64,000 nucleotides of DNA from Pisaster brevispinus (taxonomy: Eukaryota; Echinodermata; Asteroidea; Forcipulatida; Asteriidae): positions 12,227,091 to 12,291,090 of the forward strand of contig JAMKCF010000002.1 of the NCBI GenBank assembly GCA_023634235.1, in the 5' to 3' direction. The position numbers and the translations under genes were made by a program. Numbering within the stretch: the first letter of the stretch is position 1; each line of letters starts with the position of its first letter. Shown piece after piece: positions 1 through 10,509 of the stretch. The notes below the pieces were generated by a model. It was not told where the DNA came from. It did no database searches and saw only the letters and a list, made by a program, of their open reading frames with translations.

Positions 1-588
1 ACATGTCAAGTAAACTAAACGGACTTGTTTATGTTATTAAAGTGGAACTCCAAGGTCAAGTTCTTTTTTTGTGATGAACTCATTTTACATTATATAGAGT
101 CCTAAAACGAGGTGGGATTATAAATCTCTAACATCACGTTAAAATGCTGTAATTTGCTATTGTAGTCAATACCCTTCCAGTTCAAAATTTGTCAATATCC
201 AAACATTCCTTGACCTCATTTTTTGGTCTACATGGTTCTGCATTTTTATATGGGGGTACTTTGGGTTCGCTCCTGTCTTTCGATGATATTCAATAGAGAC
301 GACCTTGAATTTGACCTTTTGGCTGACGAAACAATCATCCTTGGAATGTAAAAGACCCATTAGTTGTTGAAATATAATGACGTCATGCTGCAAATTTCGT
401 AAAAACGTCAGGAATAAACCATCAATTCAAGTTTACTGGAAAATGAGTACATCACCAAAATGAATTTGACCTTGAAGTTCCTCTTTAAATATTTGGCGCA
501 TGGATTTAATTTGATCGTGGTATTGTCAGGGTGCAGAGATTTAATTTTGTTTATATTTACTGTGCTTTGGTAATCTTGTTTTACTTAC

Positions 589-1141
589 ACGACTCATAAG
601 GTTTAGCATTGTCCGTTGTTGGAAGAAGGTCGACTTCAATCCATTGACTGCCATTGACTTTTATCTTGAAGTTCACCAAGTAATCATCGAATCGTATGAT
701 TTCGACGCTCGGCTCATCTCGCAAAGTTGACTTTATGTCATCAATGATTCTTGACAGAGTTTTCTTGTATTCTTCCTTTCCAATCTCCGCGATTGGTTTT
801 AGATATGGTTTGTTGACGAATGCAACCAGATCTACGTCCGAGAGATCTTTTACCATAGTACCTTTTCCGAGCGATCCACCCTGCAAATGACACAAAACAG
901 TTTAGTTTTTCAACTAATATCAAATTTTCAATTTTACTTACCTTGACAACTTTATCAACATCGAAGTCGAGAATGTCAGCGGAGCAATGCCTGTGAATGT
1001 GTCTGACCACACTGTCGACTGCTGATCGGCAGTCAATGGCGAAGGCGTCCGTTCCACGTTGTATGTTCTCATTATACCAAGTCTCTAGTTGATCCGCAGA
1101 CAAACACCAGGGCTCTTCCTCCTCCAGGACCAACCCACCGT
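589..1141 (-). CDS. OAS-like: OAS-like nucleotidyltransferase, copy 1 (5' part; continues beyond left edge)
   Basis: OAS enzymes bind dsRNA and polymerise ATP into 2'-5' oligoadenylates in the cytosol. Two exons are visible. Exon A (1141-942) encodes the N-terminal helices (PWCLSADQLETWYNEN... to VDKVVK) and ends at a GTAAGT donor. Exon B (880-589) opens with the P-loop GGSLGKGT, then SDVDLVAF, which holds the first two catalytic Asp, and IEVDLLPTTD, which holds the third. It ends in phase 1 at GTAAGT. All three catalytic Asp are present. The C-terminal OAS1_C exons expected next are not in bases 1-588, so the gene runs off the window. The start of exon A is uncertain. The strong acceptor near 1186 puts the domain frame behind an in-frame TGA, and only a weak internal AG at 1142-1143 gives an open frame with the same phase as copy 2. 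Copy 1 may be a separate gene, possibly headed by the membrane exon at 2087-2258, or the third domain of a fused protein. Confidence 0.85.
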
Positions 1142-1499
1142 CTCTTCACCTGACAATAGCGTGCCCATCTTGTTTCTGCCATCTGCGGAAAATGTTGAAG
1201 AACAAATACATGTATACAAGTAATTAAGAATAAAACAGCACTTTGAAGTGTATGGGCAAGAAACCAGTCACGTGCAACCCTGCCGCCTGTTAATTTGTTA
1301 CCCATAGTACTAGTTCTACTAATTCAAAATGTGCCCAGACAAAAATAGTTCCCAAATTAGTAGGCAGTTTTGTCTACTGACATTTTTTACAGACAGAAAT
1401 CAACACACACACTCACACACCCTTACCGATGGTGGTTTGTGAGGTCCTGCTATTGTTGTTGTATTATTCCCTTTTCTAAATAATTCTCTTGTGGGGTCA

Positions 1500-1569
1500 A
1501 CGGCAACGGCAACGGCAACGGCAACGGAAACGGCAACGGCAACGGCAACGACCACGACCACAACAACAA

Positions 1570-1637
<68 letters not shown>

Positions 1638-1672
1638 GGCGGCGGCGGCGGCGGCGGCGGAAGCAGCAGCAC
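1500..1672. repeat. Compound microsatellite (GGCAAC)n-(CAG)n-(GGC)n
   Basis: Hexanucleotide GGCAAC-type units (about 1500-1548) pass through CAACAA units into about 21 uninterrupted CAG triplets (about 1573-1636). About 8 GGC triplets and a few more AGC units follow. Every frame on both strands is therefore open, producing polyQ, polyA and polyS shadow ORFs that I do not treat as genes. The tract lies between the membrane exon (2087-2258) and OAS copy 1 exon A, so it would be intronic if these form one gene. The length is likely to vary between individuals. Confidence 0.9.
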
Positions 1673-2086
1673 CCTTACGAGTCCGGTTTTTGGGGTACTT
1701 CCAATGCTGTTCTATTATTCCCTTTTCTGAAGAAATTCTCTGTTGGGTACCACTACAACAACAAAAACCTTGAGGGGTAGCATTGTCCCGTTGTTACAAA
1801 TAGCCTACCCCGTAAGTTGCCGTGTGTCAGGGCCCACACCCTCCCGAAATAAACAAAGCTTAGGCCTACTACTGAATTTATAACTCACTATAATCATAGG
1901 TCTATGATAATAACGAAAATTTATCAGACGCCGCCTCGTATCCTCAATAAGGTTTTCAATTGCGTTTGACCCTTTGCTATTTTCTGACGAAACATAGATA
2001 TCTACCTCCTCTCGAGGACCAAACATTCGAAGGTGAAGGTATGTAACTTTGTCCACCTTCCTAACCTCTAAGCGAGCTATACTTAC

Positions 2087-2258
2087 TGTGTCCTCTTGGC
2101 ATTCGAGGTTCCGTCTCCTTTGCTACATACTGTGCTATCTTGATAGCAGCATAGTTGTATAGGACAGCTGCACCAAGTGCTGCAACATACGTTAAGCCCG
2201 TCAAAATCCAACGGGCTAATTCTTCATCATCCTGCTGCTTTTTGCCCCCTGGTGCCAT
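2087..2258 (-). CDS. Candidate first exon: short N-terminus with one transmembrane helix
   Basis: An ATG at 2258, with A at -3, opens 57 codons beginning MAPGGKKQQDDEELARW. A hydrophobic stretch of about 23 residues follows (WILTGLTYVAALGAAVLYNY), then a basic tail ending MPRGH at a GTAAGT donor in phase 1. The pattern is a charged N-terminus, one helix and a basic segment, as in a signal-anchor protein. I do not recognise a family. It lies about 0.95 kb upstream of OAS copy 1 exon A on the same strand. Its phase-1 donor could join that exon, which would give a membrane-anchored OAS, but the joining acceptor is uncertain. It could also be the first exon of an unrelated gene or a chance ORF. 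The open frame at 1805-2056 is only about 20 bp away and cannot be the next exon through a normal intron. Confidence 0.4.
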
Positions 2259-2260
2259 TG

Positions 2261-3460
2261 TTACTCGGTCATATGCACGGTCTAATCTGAATAACGAAAT
2301 CATGTTGTAGAAATAGCGCATATTATGAATTAGAGAATAAAAGAAGGTCGACGAGGTCTTTAACCGGTCGTGGTAGTTCGATAAAGGACTGGTTACATAA
2401 GCCCAGCTAAGCTTACCCCATGGCTATAAAGAGGGAAGCTATTTTAATTGCTTAAAAAGCAATCCAATTGGTGCATGCGACACACCAAACCTGAACCCGC
2501 ATTTCAAATACGTATGCAAAATAGTCCCAGCAGGCCCGCCCCCTAGATTTTAATGAATCAACAGGGGTATGAGCGATCCTCAGCCTGTGACGATTACCAT
2601 CCCGCAACCGACTTTAAACCAGCTTAAACCGGTCCTAACGCTCGGGCTTGCGTTACAGGCCTGCGTCCCGGTATAGAACTATACCCTGGCGGTACAATAT
2701 AACTTGGTACAAGGCAGAGAAGCCTGGCTTATCTCGTTAATGACCGACCGAAGTCTGTTTTACACAAAACATTTGCATTATCTCATCATCAAAGATGGAA
2801 CAAGCCATCAGGTGATAGATTAAAAAAAAAAAAACAACAACAACAACAAAACGATAAAAAAGGCCTATAGGTATGAAAGACTGCGTGAGCTCTCATTGCA
2901 ACATCTACTTAATCAGATGAAATCAAAGAAACAATCTCAGCACTTGGAAAAATGTCTGTATCCTGCCACCACTTTTTCACTTGAGTAAACTAGATAATTT
3001 TATTTCATAGCGAATGAAAAAGTGGTGGCTGGATACGGAAACTTTTCCTAGCGCTGTTTCTCTATAATTGTATAAACAACATTCAAGAAGAATGTTACAG
3101 ATGAACGAGTCACACAGCACAGGGTGAAGGAAGCAATTAAATAAGAATCATCGGTCCCCAGATTATTGAGTCATTGATCAATGTTATTGTTACGCAGTCT
3201 ACGAGTCACAACAATAATGCCCTGAGTAGACGTTTACTACTTCTCAATTATTCTTCCCTCATGGTCCTATATACTTACACAAGTCCAAGAGGTAAATCCT
3301 GTTGAACCCTTACAGGGTATTAACAAGTTTTTGTTTTAAAACAATTATGATTTTAATACAACAGCATAGACCAATCTTTACTTACTAACTTGTGAGACCT
3401 GTGGTGTGATGGCTTTACTTACTAAATTGTGAGACCTGTGGTGTGATTGCTTTGCGTACT
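2261..3460. other. No gene seen; small foldback at about 2944-3050
   Basis: No convincing exon on either strand. There is an A-rich CAA microsatellite at 2821-2855. An imperfect inverted repeat has arms TGTCTGTATCCTGCCACCAC and GTGGTGGCTGGATACGG facing each other between about 2944 and 3050, and probably represents a short foldback element. Confidence 0.5.
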
Positions 3461-3474
3461 AACTTGTGAGACCT

Positions 3475-4212
3475 GGACCCAATTTCATGACTCTGCTTAA
3501 CGTAAGCAAAGAATCAACCCTTACGGAAGCAGAGAATTCCGCGCTTACGTCAAGCGTATTTCAGGGATTAGCAGAGAATTTCGGCTTTTTCTCGTGTGTA
3601 CTTCACGTAACTAGGCATTCTTCGCTTACACAGCTAGTACAGAAATTCGACGCTTGCAAAATAAGCGGAGAATGGTGACAGTAAGCATGGATTTCGGCAG
3701 TAACCAGAGCCATGTAATTGGGCTCATTCGTTTAAATGAGGGGTAGTTCACTTTTTACACTAAGTTGTGAGACAAAGGCCCAAATACATGGCTCTGCCTA
3801 CCAAAAGCAAAGAGTCAATGCTTACGGAAGCAGAGAATTCCGTGCTTACGTCAAGCGTATTTCAGGGGTTAGCAGAGAATTTTGACTTGTGCGCGTGTGT
3901 ACTTCACGTAACTAGGCATACTTCGCTTACACAAATAGCGCAGAAATTCGACGCTTGCAAAATAGGTGAGGGGTGACTGTAAGCATGGATTTCGGCATTT
4001 ACCAGAGCCATGAAATTGGGCTCATTCGTTTAAATTAGTTATAGTTCACTCTATACGCTAAGTTGTGAGACCCAGGCCCAAATACATGGCTCTGCTTACC
4101 AAAAGCAAAAAATCAACGCTTACGGCAGCAAGTTCCGTGTTTACGTCAAGCATATTTCAGGGGTTAGCAGAGAATTTCGGCTTGTGCGCGTGTGTACTTG
4201 ACGTAACTAGGC
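3475..4212. mobile_element. Three head-to-tail foldback (MITE-like) elements of the GGGCCCAATTTCAT family
   Basis: Each copy begins near (T)GGCCCAAATACATGGCTCTGC or a variant and ends with the inverted form, ACCAGAGCCATGAAATTGGG. Approximate spans are 3475-3724, 3776-4024 and 4073-4212, the last one truncated. Internal sequence is shared, including CTTACGTCAAGCGTATTTCAGG. The 69-70 codon ORFs on the plus strand are carried by the repeat and are not genes. Confidence 0.75.
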
Positions 4213-4609
4213 ATTTATTATAGTCAATGTTTCGCGCCACTTTTTGATTGAATTGTTTTACACTTATCCGAACCGTAAAAATGTAAACGTTTAACCGGTT
4301 GATCGGTTGGTTAACCGTGTAACTGTCACAGGCTTAGTATACATGCTAACTTGTGAGACATGTTCCTCGATAACAAAATTTCGATTTAAAAAAACCGTTA
4401 ACACATCTGCGGTTGTGATAAAAAACATTGCCTCTTCAGTGCAACATTATTTGGCTCTGCACAATCATCCTGCAAAAAAAATGTTCAATGGAGTTGTTGT
4501 AGAACGCCCTCTAGCGTTCAATGTTTCTTGCATTTAATACCTCAAGCACAGTTTTCATATAACAAAGACTATGAGCCTGATTGGAAACGATATTTAAGTG
4601 CATTTCAAG

Positions 4610-4920
4610 TTCTTTTCAGTTATAGACTCATTGAGCATTGAAGATTGAACTTGGGTTACCGTGACCCCATGTTAACCTTACTTCCGGGATAACCAGAAGT
4701 GGGACCATATCTCATGAACTACACAATCCAATTCCATTTCTTTTCAGTTATTAGATCCTTTGAACATTGAAGATTGAACTTGGGTTACCGTGACCCCATG
4801 TTGACCTTTAGTTACGGGTCAACCGGAAGTGGGACCGTATCTTAAGAACTAAACACCCGATTTTCAATTTCTTTTCAGTTATAGACCCCTTGTGCATTGA
4901 AGATTGAACTTGGGTTGAAT
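4610..4920. repeat. 129-bp tandem repeat, about 2.4 units
   Basis: The phrase TTCTTTTCAGTTATAGAC followed by CATTGAAGATTGAACTTGGG recurs at about 4610, 4739 and 4868, a constant spacing of 129 bp. The last unit is cut short. No coding potential is visible. Confidence 0.8.
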
Positions 4921-5460
4921 CAAAGCACAACAAAACGGAACAGCTTTGTGTTTGTTCACAAACACCTCAATGTCTAGTTATGTACGTTATTGTTTGTATT
5001 TAGCGCCATGAGCACTTTGATGGATTTGTGCGCTTTATAAGTTTTCATTATTATTATTATTATTAACTTACAGACAACCACTGTGGAAAATCCACTTTAA
5101 ATATTTGTGCTTGAATTGTAGTAGTTTTTGAGAAAGGTGAGTAAAACATTGTCGTTTTGATCTCGCGATTGTAAAATCCCAACTGTTGAAACCAGTTAAA
5201 AGTTGTTGATTATTATTCTTATTATTTTGTTATTATTTTTGCTCTTGCTAAATAAGCTTTTCAAACATTTGTTCAAATTGTGCATTTTCTCGCTCACTTG
5301 GCCTACTCTTGTGTTCATTTTTGTTTAGGCTAGTTTCATTTGAAATTCAGCCAGTTGTGCTGCGATTCGAGAGTATATCCAGTAAACGTTTTGTCTATTC
5401 TATTTATCTTTCCATAAAACAACCTTTAACAAAATATGCTGTTGTTGAATTTAACAGAAC

Positions 5461-5573
5461 TTATGCATATGACGTCATTTGAGTAGGGCGCCCTCGCCTA
5501 GAGGTAAAAAAAGTTGTTTCATCACCGGTTTACCTCTAAGATGGCGGCTTGATGACGTCAATGCATAAGGTCT
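5461..5573. repeat. Dispersed repeat with CRE-like ends (copy 1 of 2)
   Basis: The segment has ATGACGTCATTTGAGTA on the left and AAGATGGCGGCTTGATGACG on the right, with CATCACCGGTTTACC between. The same arrangement recurs at about 58330-58452, so it is a dispersed element rather than a local promoter, although its consensus carries CRE-like and YY1-like words. Confidence 0.6.
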
Positions 5574-5763
5574 ATTTTAAAACAGACTTCACAAAATGTT
5601 GCAGGGAAAGGCTTCTCCCCACTTGATGGAGTTTGTTTAAAAAAAGACATGGACAAATTTTGACACAACGGCTGCATAAAAACACTGGCGTGTACATTTT
5701 TATGGCTCACAGTGGCGGGAAGATGATTATATCGGTTTGTTTATTACGGGTGGCATAATTATG

Positions 5764-6049
5764 TGTAGGACTACCTATATGGTGTAGGCCTACCTATATG
5801 GTGTAGGCCTACCTATATGGTGTAGGCCTACCTATATGGTGTAGGCCTACCTATATGGTGTAGGCCTACCTATATGGTGTAGGCCTACCTATATGGTGTA
5901 GGCCTACCTATATGGTGTAGGCCTACCTATATGGTGTAGGCCTACCTATATGGTGTAGGCCTACCTATATGGTGTAGGCCTACCTATATGGTGTAGGCTT
6001 ACCTATATGGTGTAGGCCTACCTATATGGTGTAGGCCTACCTATATGGT
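5764..6049. repeat. 19-bp minisatellite, about 15 units
   Basis: The unit TATATGGTGTAGGCCTACC repeats head to tail about 15 times and is nearly invariant. The only clear variants are a first unit with GTAGGACTACC and a late unit with GGCTTACC. Each unit contains the palindrome GTAGGCCTAC. Such homogeneity suggests recent expansion. Confidence 0.95.
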
Positions 6050-8330
6050 GATAAAAGAGAGCTAGACTGGCTGCAGCAAGACTGGCTCTAGTGACAATGG
6101 GGGACCACCCCCAAAAATAATATTAATGATAATAAATAAATAAATAAAAAATTCCATGCTTTAAAGGTACTGCCGAAAGCAGTACCACGGTGTGAGCGAG
6201 TGTGTTTTTTATGGTGTCATGGAGGGAACTTTATAACTCGTCCTTATTGCAAAATAAATCTTTTGAAACATGGGATGAACATTTTTGGCAATCATTCAAG
6301 TTCCAGTTTTTGTATTAAAAAAATATCGAAATGACTAGAGTCATACGTTTTGAAACTTTGTTTTTTATTATTAGAATCTCAATTTTGGACATTGATTAAG
6401 ATTTATAGTAGCAAGTAGACCCCTTAAGTTTCTGTGATCCTTATATAGGTCATGATGCTAAAAGAAGAAAAAAGGGCACACAGCATGCGGCATTTTGGGA
6501 GGAATGTTTAAAAATGTTCTCTCCCGCGATATTTTCCCACCAACATGTTCTTAAGACTGACAATTTTACTTTTTTCTACATTCTGATGTCAATGTTGAGG
6601 GCCCTATTTGTCACGCACTCTCGCGGGCAAAACGAAATCAAATATAACAACTATCTTTCCGCAGCCATCTTGAACTCCAAACAGGCGTTTGTCCAAAATT
6701 TGCCTTTAAAATTTAAAAAAACTAAAAAAAAATAATACTCACAAACATTAATCTTAGTAGAAATATCAAAATATGCATAATTGCGACCCATTTTTCAGAA
6801 CACACGAAAACAAAAACAACATGGCGGCCATGTTAGACTCAGATAATTAATTTTAGATTGTCACGTGATATTTATGTTTTGTTACTTTATTTCTCTCCCC
6901 CAAATTCAATAAAACTAAAAGCTAAAATGCATGAGAAAAACGAGAACAAATAAAACCGTTATCAAATTTTGTGGATACATTTTATCTTGCACGTTCGCTT
7001 TAAATAGTCAACATATCTTGTTCCACTTGTATGAAATGCCCATTTTATTGTTTAAATTATTCATACATCAATATTATGTTGTGAAGTGACTTCCCCTTCC
7101 TTTGGAAGAGAGGGGTGGTTCGACCCTTATTGACGGAAGATATCTAAACCTCTACTCCAATGTTGTTACTTAACTCTTAGTTTTCTTTATTATTTTAACG
7201 GAAATCAATACCCGAAAGATTCCCTGGATATAAATTCTCCCAGCAGACAATTCGAATGCAATATAGAAATAATGTAGAAATAACAGGCACTTTCGATAAA
7301 ATATAAAAATCGAAAGTCCGCGGAGAGTCCAACCCGTCTCCTTCGTAAACGCTCGTATCTTTTTGGGCCCTATCACACGTAATAGTAGTTCATACACCGA
7401 TCAGCAAATGACACAAAAATGAATGATTAGATACATCAAACCTGATTGTTCTTACGAGAACCCTATGTATTTCAGTTCAGCGTAGGATTACATACGGTGG
7501 TGATTGGTCCCTACGGAAGAACGTTAAAGGTACACGCAACTTTAAAAGTTAAGGTCCTAGCAACAATACTTTTGGAAAAACCCAACTCCCTACATTTGTA
7601 AATGCCAAGAACGTGAAATAAATGTCTGTTCAGTTGAATGAACTAAAATGTTTACTAAACATCCGCAATCCCTTTATTCGGGAATTCGCACCGACTTCAG
7701 TTTTTCTCCCGAAGTTTTATCCCAGCCTCCGATAACCCAAGCAGTAGACCCATTCGGGTGGTAACAAGTACAATCATCGGCACCGTGCTCTCTAAAATAC
7801 TTCTGGGGTCATAATTGAGCCGAACTCCGGGTCTGACGACCTGACGCCCAGACGACCTGACGCAGAATCCGATGGTAAAATCCTAATTTGAACCAGTTTC
7901 TGGGTCGGCCTGAGACGGAAATGGACGGGTCCCGTGTGACATGGAATCCGAGTCAATTCTGACCTCAGAACTTCAAGGTGAAGGAGGACAAGATAAGCAA
8001 TGGCCTGAACCTAGTCACTGAAATCAATTAAGTCATTCGAATCAATTGAATCGGTATGATCAGTACAATCCATCGATTAAATCAATCGAATTTGAAGGGA
8101 AAAGCAATCTGCGGACTCAATGTATAAATCAAAGGAATCAATACAACATCGACGAAGGGTGAATTCAACCAAATCAACTTCATCGAATGAATGAACAGAT
8201 TCAGGCCAAATCGATCGAACCAACAAACTCCATTGATCTGATTCACAAACTCGCAATGCAAATACATTTCACTACTCATTATCCCAGGCAAATTGTTTTT
8301 CTTAGTAAATAAATCGTGCATATATATATC
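6050..8330. other. AT-rich region, no gene seen
   Basis: No exon with plausible splice sites and a recognisable product. The ORFs here are short and AT-driven. A segment near 7820-7960, rich in GACCTGACGCC and GGGTCGGCCTGAGAC, belongs to the GGGTCAGG-type repeat seen again at 10855-11045, 60275-60460 and 62795-62920. Confidence 0.5.
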
Positions 8331-8339
8331 ATCTTACTC

Positions 8340-8435
8340 AATAAAGAAGCGCCTTGAAGCGCCTTGAGCGTCTATTAGGCGGACTTTGGCGCTATATAAG
8401 TGTTCGTTATCATTATTATTATTATTAATAAACTA
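8340..8435 (+). repeat. SINE/LINE-type 3' tail ending in ATT microsatellite
   Basis: The sequence GCGCCTTGAGCG...GGCGCTATATAAG is followed by (ATT)n. The same kind of tail, GCGC(T)TTATAAG plus (ATT)n, occurs at 5005-5065, and GCTATATAAGAGC plus ATTATT occurs at 36120-36150. Such tails are typical of CR1/L2-type non-LTR elements and the SINEs that borrow their 3' ends. No reverse transcriptase is present. Confidence 0.6.
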
Positions 8436-9120
8436 TGCATAATAACTTGCTCATTAACCATGCATACGTACTTGCCCAATGAACCATGTTTTCTCATGGA
8501 ACTTTATGCATACTTTACTTGCTCGTTGAACAATGCATACTAACTTGTCCAATATACTATGAACATTAAAACAACTCATTGCAACACATTCATAATACAT
8601 TCTATGGAATTGATCTATGTTTTTGGTAGTTGTTGTTGTTGTTTTTTCTGTTCTGTTTTGTTGTTGTTTTTTGTGTAAATCGTAGTCCATACTTAGGTAT
8701 ACGTCAGCGGAACTCCTATATACGCGACACCCCTAAGTTTCGTTTTAACAACAGAATAATACTTTGTATTAGGCCGAGTGGTTTAGCCTTGTCCAAGGCT
8801 CTTTGCAAGCACCCGCTTTGAATTCACCAGGTAGCACGGTACTGCAGTACTTGATATACAGTATACCGTGGGGTCGAAGCATGGTTTTTCAACCTCGTAC
8901 CAAAAAACGAAGCCGAAACATTCGCTCGTCCCCAGCGCCTTGCCTTAAAACCAAAGGCGCTGGGATGGGCAAACGTATCAAGCACGCTCATTAATACTTA
9001 ATGCTCAGTCCCATCATGCATCACACTCACACTGCAAGCACTAAACGCATGACGTACTTCCTGAACAAGAATCTGTGCAAGCTGATTAGCCCATCCCAGC
9101 GGTCCTGGATAGGCCGCTGG

Positions 9121-9443
9121 GGCCGAGCGAAGCCGAAACAGAGCCTTGTTCCCACTGTAAAAAGGTCAGATTGTGGGCGGAGTTGCTTTATGCTAATATT
9201 TCCCGAAGGCGTATGGTCATCATGTAATGTGTAGTGGCAAGGTGAATACTACATAAATAAAAAATGCCATTCATCATAACGAGAGTTTATGATTGGACGA
9301 TCATCCGCCCAGTACAGGAAGTGAATATTCAATATCCGATTCCAGCATACGTAATTAGCGCTGGAATCCCTGCGCAATGATACAGAAAAACATAAGCTGC
9401 CGTTTACAGTGGGAACAAAGCTCTGTTTCGGCTTCGTTTTTTT
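9121..9443. mobile_element. MITE-like foldback element with about 40-bp terminal inverted repeats
   Basis: The left arm (about 9121-9161) contains GCGAAGCCGAAACAGAGC and TTGTTCCCACTGTAAA. The right arm (about 9401-9443) contains TTTACAGTGGGAACAAAG and GCTCTGTTTCGGCTTCG in inverted order. There is no transposase between the arms. A fragment of the same end (AAAACGAAGCCGAAACATTC) lies at about 8902. Confidence 0.75.
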
Positions 9444-10509
9444 TTCAAGGCTAACTGGTTTCCTACATTGGTTTCCAATAACAGCAATTACACATTATTA
9501 AGTATATTAAGTTTTATAATAAAAACAAGTACTGACATAAGTAATGTAATAATACAATTTTATGACTGGTAAATACAATCCGATTAAACTTTAAATTGTA
9601 ACTTTTGACTTTTAACTTTTAACTTTTTTAACTGTCCAATATTTAGAATCTGCAAATTAATATTGGGGCAACGCTTTCAACGTTTAATCCTAAAGACAGG
9701 TGATTAAGATTTCAGCAATAAAATTGTCGGCAATCTTTCAATTAGTTCCACTTATTTAACTCATACCGTATTAACTAAAACATTATCATTGTTAAAATAT
9801 CCCGAATATGTTTGAAAATTGTGTGTACTGATGTCAATATTTGAATCTCAATGTTGATATTAACATCGTTTTATTTGAAAAGTAAACATTATAATTCTTC
9901 CCCAGGCTTTCTAAAGGGAAATATACGTTTGGTAATCACTCTTAAAATGAATAGCAATAAAAAAAAAACCTTATGGTTGGAAGTTCAGCAGCTTTCAATA
10001 GTATAAAGCATTTTGAGAATCATTTCACTTCGAAGTAATGTGGTTAAGCGGAAAAGATATCAGATTGTATCCCCCCCCCAAAAAAAAAAAAAAAAAATTT
10101 GAATCTGAGAAACATTACTGTCAGTAACGTTTCTCAGATTGTGTATTCAAATTACGGATTATTCTTCCTACGAGGACATAACCGCACCGGATTTTCGGCG
10201 ATATCTCAAAAAAGCAACCACCTTTTGAAACGAAATTGTTATTGTATATATATCTACATTTATATAGGATTAAGACAATCAAACGGTTCCAAAAACCAAA
10301 GGTCCCAAAAACCAAAGGTCCCTTTAACAAGAGTTCAAAGGTTACAAAGATCTAGGGTTTATTAGTACTGATGACGTTGTCCCCGATACCGCAATACAGT
10401 ATACTGGAGAAGAAATAATCTGTATCAAACAAACATGGATCAAAGGCTAGTTTACTGTAAGGGTAATTTTGTACTGAAAATACCGTTCTTAGCTTCGGTT
10501 GAGGATGCC

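Noticed and set aside
1489..1773. PolyQ/polyA open frames over the microsatellite
   Set aside because: Every frame is open because of the triplet repeat. There are no flanking domain or splice features.
1805..2056. Open minus-strand frame containing YLHLRMFGPREEVDIYV
   Set aside because: The only in-frame acceptor lies about 20 bp from the donor at 2086, too short for an intron, and no family was recognised. It could still be an exon of something else.
3466..3976. Two similar 69-70 codon plus-strand frames
   Set aside because: They are similar because they lie in two copies of the same foldback element.
5461..5573. Possible bidirectional promoter with CRE and YY1 words
   Set aside because: The same block recurs at 58330-58452, so it is a dispersed repeat.
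8750..8830. tRNA-like words GGCCGAGTGGTTTAGCC
   Set aside because: No matching B box or stems. At most an old SINE fragment.
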